Shown: positions 17,049 through 27,264, counted from the first letter of the stretch. The stretch is DNA of 64,000 bases from Rhizobium sp. WYJ-E13 (GCF_018987265.1 NZ_CP076854.1:1426001-1490000); one strand, 5' to 3'. Notes: generated by a model not told the origin, from the letters alone. A program made the numbers and translations.

Positions 17049-18074
17049 TCACGTCTGGAGCGCCCGCACCGGCCCGGTGGACTCGCGTAGGATAAGCTCG
17101 ACCGGCCAAAGCTCGTGAATTTCCAGTGGCGAACGCCCGGCCAAAAGCTGCAGCACGAGATCGGCGCATCGCGTACCTGCGGCACGCATCGACGAGCGGG
17201 TCGCCGACAGCGACGGGGCCATATTGTCGGCCGTCAGATAGGGAAAGACGTCATCGTGAGCAATGACCGAGACGTCGCTGCCGATCTGGAGCCCCAGCGA
17301 ACGCGCGGCCCGGTAAATGCCGAGCGCCGTCATCATGGACCCGGCGACAAATGCGGTCGGTCGCTTCGGCTGCTCGAGAAATGACCGTGCAAAACGGAAG
17401 CCGAGTTCGTCGGTGAAATTGCCGTTGGCGATCAATTGCGGATCGACTTCGATCCCGTGGCTCTGCAAGGCGCTGCGGTAACCGATATCGCGATGCAGAG
17501 CATAGGTCGCGCCTTGGCGGCCATTGATCATCGCGATCCTCGTATGACCGAGATCGATCAGATGTGAGGTCGCACGGCGCACGGCTCCTTCATTGTCGAT
17601 ATCGAGCCAGGGGTGGGGTACGTCGATATCTGAACGGCCGTGAACGAGAAACGGCATTCCCAACTCATGCAGCAGAGCGATGCGCTGGTCATTGGGCCGA
17701 GGCGAATGCACAATCATCGCATCCACCCTCTGGCTTTCCGCCAGCCGCCTGTAGAGCTGCATCTCAGCATCGGATTCCGGATTAGCCATCGGAATGACGA
17801 GAATGTCGGTGTCTTCCGTAACAAGGCGCTCCGCCATGCCGGCCATGAACTCCGCAAAGTGAAACTCGCCGGCGCGCCCCATGACAACGCCAATGGCGCC
17901 AACCCGTCCGGTTTTCAGCCTGACCGCATTGACATTCGGTCTATAGCCCAGCCGCACGGCCTCTTGAACGACGCGGGCGCGCGTCACCTCGCTTACCTCG
18001 GGATAGCCACTGAGCGCACGGCTGACCGTCGTCGGAGATAATCCAAGTTGTCTTGCGAACTCTTTGAGTTTCAT
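17049..18074 (-). CDS. thuR: LacI-family repressor of the thu operon
   Basis: A 341-residue LacI/GalR regulator. The N-terminal helix-turn-helix is LKEFARQLGLSPTTVSRALS, the hinge and YRPNVNAVRLKTG region follow, and a periplasmic-binding-like effector domain covers the rest (GAIGVVMGRAGEF, DIDNEGAVRRATSHLIDLGH, AFVAGSMMTALGIY). It diverges from a complete thuEFGKAB operon, the arrangement known for ThuR in Sinorhizobium meliloti. It should repress the operon in the absence of trehalose, maltose or sucrose. Two AAATCGATTT palindromes lie in the intergenic region. Confidence 0.88.
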   Translation of the reverse strand: MKLKEFARQLGLSPTTVSRALSGYPEVSEVTRARVVQEAVRLGYRPNVNAVRLKTGRVGAIGVVMGRAGEFHFAEFMAGMAERLVTEDTDILVIPMANPESDAEMQLYRRLAESQRVDAMIVHSPRPNDQRIALLHELGMPFLVHGRSDIDVPHPWLDIDNEGAVRRATSHLIDLGHTRIAMINGRQGATYALHRDIGYRSALQSHGIEVDPQLIANGNFTDELGFRFARSFLEQPKRPTAFVAGSMMTALGIYRAARSLGLQIGSDVSVIAHDDVFPYLTADNMAPSLSATRSSMRAAGTRCADLVLQLLAGRSPLEIHELWPVELILRESTGPVRALQT

Positions 18075-18166
18075 TGACCGAAAAGACTTTCATCGCCTGC
18101 GCTGCCGGGCATCTATACCATCGGCCTCGCGAATTCCACATTCTATGCCGTTAATTATATTCTCTC

Positions 18167-18176
18167 AAATCGATTT
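18167..18176. promoter_or_regulatory. LacI-type operator copy 1 (thuR side)
   Basis: AAATCGATTT is a perfect 10-bp palindrome of the kind bound by LacI-family dimers. The repeat shared with copy 2 extends to 17 bp, from 18166 to 18182. It lies about 90 bp ahead of thuR and could mediate autoregulation. Confidence 0.6.
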
Positions 18177-18341
18177 CAATTTTGTTCGCCGCCGAGATGA
18201 CCATCTGTACGGCTCGCGGAACCACGGCTGCCAGCCTTCTGTTTGATTTATAATAATATTCTTCGATTTTGAACAAGCGTCGGCAGCCGTCGAGAATCCG
18301 CCTTGACAGGATATCGCCCTTCTGACAGGTTTTCCTCAACC

Positions 18342-18351
18342 AAATCGATTT
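18342..18351. promoter_or_regulatory. LacI-type operator copy 2 (thuE side)
   Basis: A second AAATCGATTT palindrome, 25 bp ahead of thuE and downstream of a TTGACA box. It is well placed to block transcription of thuEFGKAB. It shares 17 bp with copy 1. Confidence 0.65.
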
Positions 18352-18375
18352 CAATTTGGTCTTTGGGAGGAGAAA

Positions 18376-19641
18376 ATGAAGTTTCGTTTCACGGTGGCCG
18401 CCGTCGCGGCTGCACTTATTGGCGCGTCAGTACCGTCCTATGCCGCCGAGATCAGCATTTCAGCGAGCTCTACCGGCAAGAACCTCGATCTGTTCCGCAA
18501 GCAGCTCGATGCCTTCGAGAAAGCCACCGGCAATACGGTCAAGATCGTCACCATGCCGTCTTCATCCACGGAACAGTTCTCACAGTATCGGCTCTGGCTC
18601 GCAGCCGGCAACACGGATGTCGACGTCTACCAGACGGATGTCATCTGGGCTCCGCAGCTGGCAGACCAGTTCGTCGACCTGAAGGATGCCACCAAGGACG
18701 TCATTGGCGACTTCTTCCCGGCGATCGTCGCCTCCCAAACCGTGAACGGCCGCCTGGTCGCAATGCCGCTTTACACGGATGCGCCAGCCCTCTTTTATCG
18801 CAAGGATCTGCTTGAGAAGTATGGCAAGCAGCCGCCGAAGACCTGGGACGAGATGGAGGCAACCGCCAAGGAAATCCAGGATAAGGAGCGCGCCGCCGGT
18901 CAGAAGGATCTCTGGGGGTACGTCTTCCAGGGCAATGCCTATGAGGGCCTGACCTGCGATGCCCTTGAATGGGTCAAATCATCAGGCGGCGGCCAGATCA
19001 TCGAGACCGACGGCACGATTTCAATCAACAACGAAAAGGCTGCGGCAGCACTCAATCGCGCCAAGGGCTGGATCGGGACGATTTCGCCGAGCGGCGTGCT
19101 CGCCTATCAGGAGGAAGAATCCCGCGGTGTCTGGCAGACCGGCAACGCCGTCTTCATGCGTAACTGGCCCTACGCCTATGCACTGGGCAACGGCGCCGAC
19201 AGCCCGGTCAAGGGCAAGTTCGACGTGACGACGCTTCCCGTTGCCGCAGAAGGAGACAAGCCCTCCTCGACGCTCGGCGGCTGGAATCTCGCCGTCTCGA
19301 AATATTCAAAGAATCCGGATGCGGCGATCGAACTCGTCAAGTTCCTGACGTCGAAAGACAGTCAGAAGCAGCGCGCCATCGAGCTTTCCAACCTGCCGAC
19401 CCTGTCGGCGCTTTATGACGACAAGGACATTGCCGCCGCGCAACCGTTCATGCCGAACTGGAAGCCGATCTTCGAAAACGCTGTGCCGCGTCCTTCGGCT
19501 GTTGCCAAGGTCAAGTACAACGAGGTTTCCGCCAAGTTCTGGACCGCCGTGCACAATACTCTCTCCGGCAGCGGTACAGCCGAAGAAAACCTAGAGCTTC
19601 TCGAAGCCGATCTAACGACGCTGCAAGGCAGCGGCTGGTAA
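18376..19641 (+). CDS. thuE: Trehalose/maltose/sucrose ABC binding protein ThuE
   Basis: A 421-residue extracellular sugar-binding protein (SBP_bac_1 / MalE-like). A signal peptide (MKFRFTVAAVAAALIGASVPSYAAE) precedes ISISASSTGKNLDLFRKQLD. Later family blocks include DVDVYQTDVIWAPQLADQF, PLYTDAPALFYRKDLL and GGWNLAVSKYSKNPDAAIEL. A strong GGGAGGAG site precedes the ATG. It is the first gene of the thu operon and delivers alpha-linked disaccharides to ThuF, ThuG and ThuK. The name rests on operon order and the regulator. Confidence 0.9.
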   Translation: MKFRFTVAAVAAALIGASVPSYAAEISISASSTGKNLDLFRKQLDAFEKATGNTVKIVTMPSSSTEQFSQYRLWLAAGNTDVDVYQTDVIWAPQLADQFVDLKDATKDVIGDFFPAIVASQTVNGRLVAMPLYTDAPALFYRKDLLEKYGKQPPKTWDEMEATAKEIQDKERAAGQKDLWGYVFQGNAYEGLTCDALEWVKSSGGGQIIETDGTISINNEKAAAALNRAKGWIGTISPSGVLAYQEEESRGVWQTGNAVFMRNWPYAYALGNGADSPVKGKFDVTTLPVAAEGDKPSSTLGGWNLAVSKYSKNPDAAIELVKFLTSKDSQKQRAIELSNLPTLSALYDDKDIAAAQPFMPNWKPIFENAVPRPSAVAKVKYNEVSAKFWTAVHNTLSGSGTAEENLELLEADLTTLQGSGW

Positions 19642-19725
19642 CAGATCAGGGCGGCAGCGTCGGATATCCCGTCGCTGCCGCTTCCGATAGCGCCGTCGTC
19701 GATCGTCTCATGAAGCGGATATTCC

Positions 19726-20712
19726 ATGAGTGAAGTTGCAGTCTCCCAAAATCTGAGCACAGGCACGCGCGCAAAAGCGATCTCTTCGGATCTGCGCTCG
19801 GAACGCATCCGGTCTGCCTGGATCTTCCTGGCTCCGACCCTGCTGATCCTGGCCATCGTTGCCGGCTGGCCGCTGTTCCGCACCATATACTTCAGCTTCA
19901 CCAATGCGTCGCTGACGAACCTCGGCGATGCCCAGTTCGTCGGCTTCGACAACTATCTTTCCTGGGTCACCCTGAAGAGCGGTCGCACGATCTATAGAGG
20001 GCTGCTGGCCGATCCCGCCTGGTGGGGCGCGGTCTGGAACACGGCAAAATTCACGCTGTTCTCGGTGACGATCGAAACCGCGCTTGGCCTCATCGTCGCT
20101 CTTGTGCTGAACGCGCAGTTCGTTGGCCGCGGCATCGTGCGCGCCGCCATCCTTATTCCCTGGGCGATCCCGACCATCGTTTCGGCCAAGATGTGGGCCT
20201 GGATGCTCAACGACCAGTTCGGCATCCTGAACGACATGTTTCTCGGCCTCGGGCTCATCAGCCAAAAGATCGCATGGACGGCAGATCCAAATACCGCGAT
20301 GATTGCCGTGCTGATCGTCGACGTCTGGAAGACGACGCCCTTCATGGCGTTGCTGATCCTCGCGGCCCTGCAAATGGTTCCGGCCGACATCTACGAGGCT
20401 GCCAAGATCGACGGCATCAACCCCATCAAAGTATTCTGGCGTCTGACCCTGCCGCTGATCCGCCCGGCAATCATGGTCGCTGTGATCTTCCGAATGCTCG
20501 ATGCCATGCGCATCTTCGACCTGATTTACGTGCTGACGCCCAACAACGCCCAGACAAAGACCATGTCGGTCATGGCGCGCGAAAACCTCTTCGATTTCGA
20601 CAAGTTCGCCTATGGCGCAACTGCCTCCACCATTCTCTTTCTCATCATCGCCTCGGTCACCGTGCTCTACATATGGCTCGGCCGCGTCAAACTCGGGGGT
20701 GGGGAACACTGA
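19726..20712 (+). CDS. thuF: Sugar ABC permease ThuF (MalF-like)
   Basis: A 328-residue permease with six main membrane segments. The EAA loop is visible as IYEAAKIDGINPIKVFWRLTLPLI near residue 225. The N-terminus (SAWIFLAPTLLILAIVAGWPL) is typical of carbohydrate CUT1 permeases. It overlaps thuG by one base (TGATG), implying coupled translation. Together with ThuG it forms the membrane channel. Confidence 0.92.
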   Translation: MSEVAVSQNLSTGTRAKAISSDLRSERIRSAWIFLAPTLLILAIVAGWPLFRTIYFSFTNASLTNLGDAQFVGFDNYLSWVTLKSGRTIYRGLLADPAWWGAVWNTAKFTLFSVTIETALGLIVALVLNAQFVGRGIVRAAILIPWAIPTIVSAKMWAWMLNDQFGILNDMFLGLGLISQKIAWTADPNTAMIAVLIVDVWKTTPFMALLILAALQMVPADIYEAAKIDGINPIKVFWRLTLPLIRPAIMVAVIFRMLDAMRIFDLIYVLTPNNAQTKTMSVMARENLFDFDKFAYGATASTILFLIIASVTVLYIWLGRVKLGGGEH

Positions 20713-21542
20713 TGCTGCTCACAGCCACCAAGAATACGCTTTTCTATCTGCTGGTCGCCGTCATCGTCGTCATCGCGGTTTTCCCGTTCTACTATGCGAT
20801 CCTGACGAGCTTCAAAGTCGGCACCGCCCTCTTCGAGGTCACCTACTGGCCGACCTCGATCTCGCTGGAGAATTATACCGGCGTGCTGACGACAGGCAGC
20901 TTCATCCGCAGCCTCAGCAATTCGCTGCTCATTGCCTGCCTCGTGGTCGCCGCCTCTCTGCTGCTTGCCGTGACCGCATCCTACGCGCTTGCCCGTGTGC
21001 ATTTCCGGGGTCGGGCACTCCTAATGCTGACCATCCTGTCGGTGTCGATGTTTCCGCAGATCGCCGTACTGGCGGGGCTTTTCGAACTCATACGCTGGAT
21101 CGGCATCTTCAATACGCCATTCGCGCTGATCTTCTCCTATATGATCTTCACCCTGCCCTTCACGGTCTGGGTGCTGACGACTTTCATGCGCGATCTGCCG
21201 ATCGAGATCGAGGAGGCGGCCATCGTCGATGGCGCCTCCCCCTGGGTCATCATCACGCAGGTGTTCATGCCGCTGATGTGGCCGGCCCTCGTCACCACCG
21301 GTTTGCTCGCCTTCATCACGGCCTGGAATGAATTTCTGTTCGCCCTGACGTTCACCTCGTCGGACGCGCAACGAACGGTGCCGGTGGCGATCGCTCTGCT
21401 TTCCGGCGGCAGCCAGTTCGAAATCCCCTGGGGCAATATCATGGCGGCATCGGTCATCGTCACCGTGCCCGTCGTCATCCTTGTTCTTATTTTTCAACGC
21501 CGGATCATTTCCGGGCTGACGGCCGGCGGCGTCAAAGGCTGA
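20712..21542 (+). CDS. thuG: Sugar ABC permease ThuG (MalG-like)
   Basis: A 276-residue CUT1 permease whose ATG overlaps the thuF stop. It has the first membrane segment LFYLLVAVIVVIAVFPFYYAI and the EAA loop EIEEAAIVDGASPWVIITQVFMPL near residue 180. It ends GLTAGGVKG, the usual MalG-type end. It partners ThuF. Confidence 0.92.
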   Translation: MLLTATKNTLFYLLVAVIVVIAVFPFYYAILTSFKVGTALFEVTYWPTSISLENYTGVLTTGSFIRSLSNSLLIACLVVAASLLLAVTASYALARVHFRGRALLMLTILSVSMFPQIAVLAGLFELIRWIGIFNTPFALIFSYMIFTLPFTVWVLTTFMRDLPIEIEEAAIVDGASPWVIITQVFMPLMWPALVTTGLLAFITAWNEFLFALTFTSSDAQRTVPVAIALLSGGSQFEIPWGNIMAASVIVTVPVVILVLIFQRRIISGLTAGGVKG

Positions 21543-21554
21543 GGAAAGCGTGAC

Positions 21555-22583
<1,029 letters not shown>

Positions 22584-22659
22584 ACAACCCATCAAACAAA
22601 CAGGATCTGGCCGCCTCCCATCGGTTCCGGTCCGCTACTTGCTGTGAAGGAGCAGAAAC

Positions 22660-23445
22660 TTGTCTATTCGCACCATCGTCTGGGGTGAGAACATCCACGA
22701 GACAACCAATGAGATCGTCCGGGGCATCTATCCCGAGGGCATGCACACGACGATCGCCAAGGCACTGAACACCGATCCGGCGATTTCGGCGACGACCGCC
22801 ACCCTGCAGGAGCCCGAGCATGGGTTGAGCGAAGCCCGGCTTGCCGAGACTGACGTTCTGACCTGGTGGGGTCACAAGGATCATGGCGCGGTTTCCGACG
22901 TCGTCGTCGAGCGTGTCGCCAAGCGGGTGTGGGAAGGCATGGGCCTGCTGGTGCTGCATTCCGGTCATTTCTCGAAGATCTTCAAGCGTCTGATGGGCAC
23001 GCCCTGTGCGCTCAAATGGCGCGAGGCCGGTGAGCGCGAGCGCCTGTGGACGATCAATCAGCGCCATCCGATTGCTGCCGGCATCGGCGAGCATTTCGAG
23101 CTTGAAAACGAGGAAATGTACGGCGAGCAGTTCTCTGTGCCGGAGCCACTGGAAACGGTGTTCATCTCCTGGTTCCAGGGCGGCGAAGTCTTCCGTTCGG
23201 GCCTGACCTGGCGGCGTGGTGCCGGCAACATCTTCTATTTCCGCCCCGGCCACGAAACCTACCCGACCTATCACGATGCGAATGTGCAGAAGGTGCTGAT
23301 CAACGGCGTGAAGTGGGCCTATAACCCCGAGGGTGCATTGAAGACTATCACCGATGCTCCGAATGTACCGGTAGAAAAGGCACTGGAGCCGATCGTCGAA
23401 CGCGGCCCAAGACTGCACCAGGCCGGCGAAGCCGGTTACCGCTGA
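22660..23445 (+). CDS. thuA: Trehalose-utilisation protein ThuA
   Basis: A 261-residue ThuA-domain protein (class I glutamine-amidotransferase-like fold). The blocks [50 protein letters not shown] and [20 protein letters not shown] are the family hallmarks. The start is TTG, placed seven bases after AAGGAG; no ATG or GTG gives the same N-terminus. In S. meliloti, thuA and thuB are needed to catabolise trehalose through 3-keto derivatives. Here ThuA probably acts on the keto-disaccharide made by ThuB. Confidence 0.93.
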   Translation: MSIRTIVWGENIHETTNEIVRGIYPEGMHTTIAKALNTDPAISATTATLQEPEHGLSEARLAETDVLTWWGHKDHGAVSDVVVERVAKRVWEGMGLLVLHSGHFSKIFKRLMGTPCALKWREAGERERLWTINQRHPIAAGIGEHFELENEEMYGEQFSVPEPLETVFISWFQGGEVFRSGLTWRRGAGNIFYFRPGHETYPTYHDANVQKVLINGVKWAYNPEGALKTITDAPNVPVEKALEPIVERGPRLHQAGEAGYR

Positions 23446-23456
23446 GGAGCATAGAA

Positions 23457-24587
23457 ATGCGTCTACTCGTTCTTGGTACGGGCATGATGGCCAAAAGCCA
23501 GGTTGCCGGCTTCCTCGCGATCGATGGTATCGAAGTGGTCGGCGCCGTCGATACGGATCGGATCCGCCTCAATGAATTCGCCGATCATTTCAACATCGAA
23601 AAACGCTTCAGCACGCTCGACGAGGCGATCGCCTGGGGGAGATTCGATGCTGCCACAAACGTCACGCCCGACCGCGTTCACCACGCGACGAGCCTTGCGC
23701 TGATCGCGGCCGGCAAGCATGTGCTTTGTGAGAAACCGCTGGCGGAAAATTATCCAAGGGCGCTGGAAATGACGGAAGCCGCGGAGGCGGCCGGCGTCAT
23801 CAACATGGTCAACCTCACCTATCGCAACGTCGCGCCCCTACAGCGCGCCCGCGAGATGGTGCTCGCCGGTGAGCTAGGGACGATCAGGCATGTGGAAGCC
23901 TCTTACCTGCAGAGCTGGCTGGTGTCGCGCGCCTGGGGCGACTGGCGCACCGAGTCGCGCTGGCTATGGCGCTTGTCCACCGGTCATGGCTCGAACGGCG
24001 TGCTCGGAGACGTTGGTATCCATATCCTCGATTTCGCCGCCTATGGCGCTGCGACCGATATCGACCACGTCTTTGCGCGGCTCAAAACCTTCAACAAGGC
24101 GCCGGGAGGCCAGATCGGCGAATATATGCTCGACGCCAACGACAGCTTCACCATGTCGGTCGATTTTGCCAATGGCGCGCTCGGCGTCATTCATGCGACC
24201 CGCTGGGCGACCGGTCATCTGAACGAGCTGAAGCTGCGCATCTATGGCGAGAAAGGCAGCCTCGAGGTCATCCATCGACCGGACGGTTCGGATCTTCGCG
24301 GCTGCTTCGGCGACGACATTGAAAGCGCCACCTGGCGTGATATCGAAGTGCCGCCGGTGCTGACCAATTATCAGCGCTTTGCCGAAGCGGTCAGGACCGG
24401 CAAACAGGATGATCCTACCTTCCGCCATGCTGCAAACCTGCAGAAGGTCATCGACCTCGCGATCGTGTCGGAGAAAGAACGTAGGGAGTTCAATCTGCTG
24501 GCCCCTGACACCCCGGAGAGCACGGTCGGCCAAGAGCCGGAGAGCAAGGGCGACGACCAGGGACCGGCATTGGCACTCGTCGTCTGA
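23457..24587 (+). CDS. thuB: ThuB, Gfo/Idh/MocA-family oxidoreductase
   Basis: A 376-residue NAD(P)-dependent sugar oxidoreductase. The Rossmann start RLLVLGTGMMAKSQVAGFLA carries GxGxMA. The conserved CEKPLAENYPRALEM (Lys of the EKP motif) is near residue 95, and the C-terminal substrate domain includes WLWRLSTGHGSNGVLGDVGIHILD. It starts 11 bp after thuA, and an intrinsic terminator follows. It is believed to oxidise the C3 hydroxyl of trehalose or related glucosides. Confidence 0.92.
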   Translation: MRLLVLGTGMMAKSQVAGFLAIDGIEVVGAVDTDRIRLNEFADHFNIEKRFSTLDEAIAWGRFDAATNVTPDRVHHATSLALIAAGKHVLCEKPLAENYPRALEMTEAAEAAGVINMVNLTYRNVAPLQRAREMVLAGELGTIRHVEASYLQSWLVSRAWGDWRTESRWLWRLSTGHGSNGVLGDVGIHILDFAAYGAATDIDHVFARLKTFNKAPGGQIGEYMLDANDSFTMSVDFANGALGVIHATRWATGHLNELKLRIYGEKGSLEVIHRPDGSDLRGCFGDDIESATWRDIEVPPVLTNYQRFAEAVRTGKQDDPTFRHAANLQKVIDLAIVSEKERREFNLLAPDTPESTVGQEPESKGDDQGPALALVV

Positions 24588-24604
24588 CGGCTTGGAAAAA
24601 TATC

Positions 24605-24631
24605 GAAGGCCCGAATAATCGGGCCTTCTTT
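24605..24631 (+). terminator. Rho-independent terminator after thuB
   Basis: GAAGGCCCG (24605-24613) and CGGGCCTTC (24620-24628) form a perfect 9-bp stem with a 6-nt loop, followed by TTT. It lies between the convergent thuB and ribB genes. Confidence 0.75.
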
Positions 24632-24671
24632 GAACCGACAGAGCGCGCTCCGCCTACTGCACAACCGGCAG

Positions 24672-25298
24672 CTAGGCAGCCTTACCGGGCGCACTGACGC
24701 CCCGATAGGCGATGAGATCCTCGATGGTGATCAGATGGAGGCCGTGTCGTTCGGCAAATTGCTCAAGCTCGGGCAGGCGCGCCATCGTACCATCATCATT
24801 GGCCACTTCGCAGATGACGCCCGATGGCGACAGGCCGGCAAGCCTTGCGAGATCGACAGCAGCCTCGGTGTGGCCGGGGCGAGAAAGCACGCCATTCGGA
24901 TGCGCACGCAACGGGAAGATATGGCCGGGCCGCGCAAAATCCTCGGGGCGGGAATTCTCCCCGATGAGCGCGCGAACCGTCGCGGCGCGGTCAGCCGCCG
25001 AAATTCCGGTCGTCGTTTCAGGGATATAGTCAACCGAGACGGTGAACGCCGTCTTCAGGAGTTCGGTATTGTTGGGGACCATCTGCGGGATCTGCAGTTC
25101 GTCCAGCCGCTCGCCTTCCATGGCCACACAGATGAGGCCGCGGGCATAATTCATCATGAAGGCGATCGCCTGCGGAGTGATCGCTTCGGATGCAATGACG
25201 AGATCACCCTCGTTTTCCCGATCGCGATCGTCGACGACAACCACAATCTCGCCCCGCGCAATCGCGGCGATCGCATCTTCGATTTTGGAAATTGCCAT
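24672..25298 (-). CDS. ribB: 3,4-dihydroxy-2-butanone-4-phosphate synthase
   Basis: A 208-residue stand-alone RibB, which converts ribulose-5-phosphate to 3,4-dihydroxybutanone-4-phosphate plus formate in riboflavin synthesis. Signature residues are the acidic loop VVVVDDRDRENEGDLVIA, the MNYARGLICVAM strand, the TTTGISAADRAATV block and RPGHIFPLRAHPNGVLSRPGHTEAAVDLA. There is no fused GTP cyclohydrolase II domain. The ATG at 25298 is preferred over a TTG at 25313. An FMN riboswitch lies upstream, so expression should fall when FMN is plentiful. Confidence 0.95.
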   Translation of the reverse strand: MAISKIEDAIAAIARGEIVVVVDDRDRENEGDLVIASEAITPQAIAFMMNYARGLICVAMEGERLDELQIPQMVPNNTELLKTAFTVSVDYIPETTTGISAADRAATVRALIGENSRPEDFARPGHIFPLRAHPNGVLSRPGHTEAAVDLARLAGLSPSGVICEVANDDGTMARLPELEQFAERHGLHLITIEDLIAYRGVSAPGKAA

Positions 25299-25385
25299 TT
25301 CTCTGCCTTTCAAGGGTTAGCCGCGTGAGCGGCATTCATGGCCGATCAAAGCCACCATTTTCCCTTGGGCGAACAAGCATATGAA

Positions 25386-25406
25386 ACGCCGCGTGCCGAG
25401 CGGCGT
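25386..25406 (-). terminator. Hairpin downstream of the FMN aptamer (expression platform)
   Basis: On the minus strand ACGCCGC and GCGGCGT form a perfect 7-bp stem with a 7-nt loop, followed by TTTC. It lies between the FMN aptamer and ribB, where a ligand-dependent terminator is expected. The T-run is short, so Rho or translation control remains possible. Confidence 0.5.
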
Positions 25407-25416
25407 CCTTTGCGTT

Positions 25417-25552
25417 GCTCTCTTCCATCCGGACTATGACCGTCGGCTCCGGCATCACACCGGATCTGCTGACCCTTCGCTTTCACGAAGGCGCTCGCGG
25501 GCTCCGAGTTGCCTCGATACCGCCGGTGGGGAATTGCACCCCGCCCTGAGAA
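25417..25552 (-). ncRNA. FMN riboswitch (RFN element) upstream of ribB
   Basis: The minus strand reads CAGGGCGGGGTGCAATTC, CCCACCGGCGGTAT, then AGCCCGCGAGCGCC, GGTCAGCAGATCCGGTG, TGCCGGAGCCGACGGTCAT and AGTCCGGATGGAAGAGA in the fixed order of the RFN consensus, including the closing stem (GGGCGGGG region with the CCGGATG...GAGAG end). The aptamer binds FMN and represses the downstream riboflavin gene. Coordinates are approximate at both ends. Confidence 0.93.
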
Positions 25553-25663
25553 CATTGCTTATGTAAATGACGAATGGTTGGTTCTGCAAGAGGTTGAATA
25601 AAGATCATCTCGCGAGAATTGCCTCTCGGTGATGAAAGCACCGTTTCCTATTGTCGAACGGCG

Positions 25664-26446
25664 CTACGACATGATCAGGCCGCCATCGACGTTGATGGTC
25701 TGGCCGGTGATATAGGCCGCGTCGTCACTTGCAAGAAAGGTGACAAGACCAGCGACGTCTTCGCCCGATCCGGCGCGCTTCATCGGGATGCCCTCCACCC
25801 ATTCTTTCATCAGTTCGCCAGGACCGTAGTTGCCGAGCAGCCTGCCCCATGCCTGGTCGTTATAGGCCCACATTTCGGTTTCGATGATTCCCGGGCAGAA
25901 AGCGTTGACGGTGATGCCGTCAGTTGCGACTTCCTTGGCAAGGCTCTGGGTGATGCCGACGACGCCCATCTTCGAGGCGGCATAATGCGGCGTATAGATG
26001 AAGCCGTCGCGTGCCTGTCCGGACGCCGTGTTGATGATGCGTCCGCCGCGGCCATGCTTGCGCATACGGGCGATCGCTTCCTGGGCGCAGAGGAACACGC
26101 CCTTGGTGTTGACCGCCATGACCTTGTCCCACTCGTTTTCGGTCATGTCCTCGATGCGAGCGATGGTGATGACGCCGGCATTCTGGATGGAAACATCGAC
26201 TGCGCCGAAGGCCTCTTCGGCTGCGTCATAGAGCGCCTTGACGCTTGCCTTGTCAGTGACGTCGCCAACAAAGGAGATCGCCTTTCCGCCATCGGCCTTG
26301 ATCTGCTCGGCAACAGCATGCACGCTTTCCTCATTGGCGGAGACCACGAGATTAGCGCCCTCGCGTGCAAAGCGCTTGGCAATCGCCGCGCCGATGCCGC
26401 GGCTTGCTCCAGTAATGACCACCGTCTTGTTTTCGAAGCGTTGCAT
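25664..26446 (-). CDS. SDR-family polyol/sugar dehydrogenase
   Basis: A 260-residue classical short-chain dehydrogenase. The NAD-binding motif TGASRGIG is at residues 13-20, NAG of the VSIQNAGV strand follows, the catalytic Ser is in IINTASGQ, and the YxxxK motif is YAASK near residue 155. It ends in TGQTINVDGGLIMS. Such enzymes oxidise polyols or sugars at a secondary alcohol. It is the distal gene of the minus-strand operon permease - binding protein - ATPase - SDR - tpiA - SDR. It probably oxidises the imported polyol or a sugar to a ketose; the substrate is unknown. Confidence 0.9.
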   Translation of the reverse strand: MQRFENKTVVITGASRGIGAAIAKRFAREGANLVVSANEESVHAVAEQIKADGGKAISFVGDVTDKASVKALYDAAEEAFGAVDVSIQNAGVITIARIEDMTENEWDKVMAVNTKGVFLCAQEAIARMRKHGRGGRIINTASGQARDGFIYTPHYAASKMGVVGITQSLAKEVATDGITVNAFCPGIIETEMWAYNDQAWGRLLGNYGPGELMKEWVEGIPMKRAGSGEDVAGLVTFLASDDAAYITGQTINVDGGLIMS

Positions 26447-26522
26447 TCTCTTTTCCTTTCAGGGATGAGGACGTCAGCGCGCCGATCTGCAAACCGACGA
26501 CACTTGCCTCGTCACCCAGATT

Positions 26523-27260
26523 TCAAACGGCTGCGGAAATAATCCCGGCAAATTCCGAGGCCTTCAGCGAAGCGCCGCCGACCAGCGCTCCGTCCACGTT
26601 GCGAAGCCCGAATATAGCCGCAGCATTGGATGCCTTGACCGAGCCGCCATAGAGGATCCTGACCGAGCTACCGTCTCTCCCAAGGCGCCCTTCGAGCATC
26701 TGGCGGATCGCAGCATGGACCTCCTCAATCTGTTCATTGGTCGGCACCAGACCGGTTCCTATCGCCCATACCGGCTCATAGGCGATGACCAGATTTGCAC
26801 TCGTCGCTCCCTCGGGAACGGATTCTCTCAGCTGCCCGCCAACCACTTCGATCGCCCGTCCTTCGTCGCGCTCATGTCGCGTTTCGCCGACACAGACGAT
26901 CGCGATCAAGCCCGCCCGATGAGCAGCAACCGCCTTTGCGAGGACGATTTCATCATCTTCGCCATGAGACACGCGGCGCTCGGAATGTCCGAGGATCACA
27001 TAACGCGCGCCTATATCGGCAAGCATTTCGGCAGAGACCTCGCCGGTATGGGCGCCTGACTGCTGCGCATGACAATCCTGCGCGCCGATGACCAGGTTCG
27101 AAGCCTTGACCCGCTCCACGGCGCGATCAATCAGCGTGAAGGGCGGGCAGACGACGATATCGCACGTCGCACTGCCTGTTAGTCCCTTCAGCGCCTCGAT
27201 CTCAGCTTGGGAGGAGATGAGACCGTTCATTTTCCAATTGCCTGCGATCAGCTTGCGCAT
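26523..27260 (-). CDS. tpiA: Triose-phosphate isomerase (operon-encoded copy)
   Basis: A 245-residue TIM barrel of normal length with all catalytic marks: Asn and Lys in GNWKMNG (residues 7-13), His in ILGHSERR, Glu in [13 protein letters not shown], and phosphate-binding LYGGSVKASN and GGASL. It interconverts dihydroxyacetone phosphate and glyceraldehyde-3-phosphate, though some paralogues act on tetrulose phosphates. It starts 4 bp after the SDR at 27265-28053. In a module with transketolase subunits it could recycle the triose acceptor. Confidence 0.92.
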   Translation of the reverse strand: MRKLIAGNWKMNGLISSQAEIEALKGLTGSATCDIVVCPPFTLIDRAVERVKASNLVIGAQDCHAQQSGAHTGEVSAEMLADIGARYVILGHSERRVSHGEDDEIVLAKAVAAHRAGLIAIVCVGETRHERDEGRAIEVVGGQLRESVPEGATSANLVIAYEPVWAIGTGLVPTNEQIEEVHAAIRQMLEGRLGRDGSSVRILYGGSVKASNAAAIFGLRNVDGALVGGASLKASEFAGIISAAV

Positions 27261-27264
27261 GACA

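Larger units (their letters stand above)
18075..18375. promoter_or_regulatory. Divergent thuR-thuE control region
   Basis: A 301-bp AT-rich gap. It contains two copies of CAAATCGATTTCAATTT with centres 175 bp apart, and a TTGACA box at 18303-18308 upstream of the second copy. No open frame is convincing. Confidence 0.6.

Noticed and set aside
19708..20709. Long minus-strand frame opposite thuF
   Set aside because: Very rich in Asp, His and Gly with no motif; antisense to a canonical permease.
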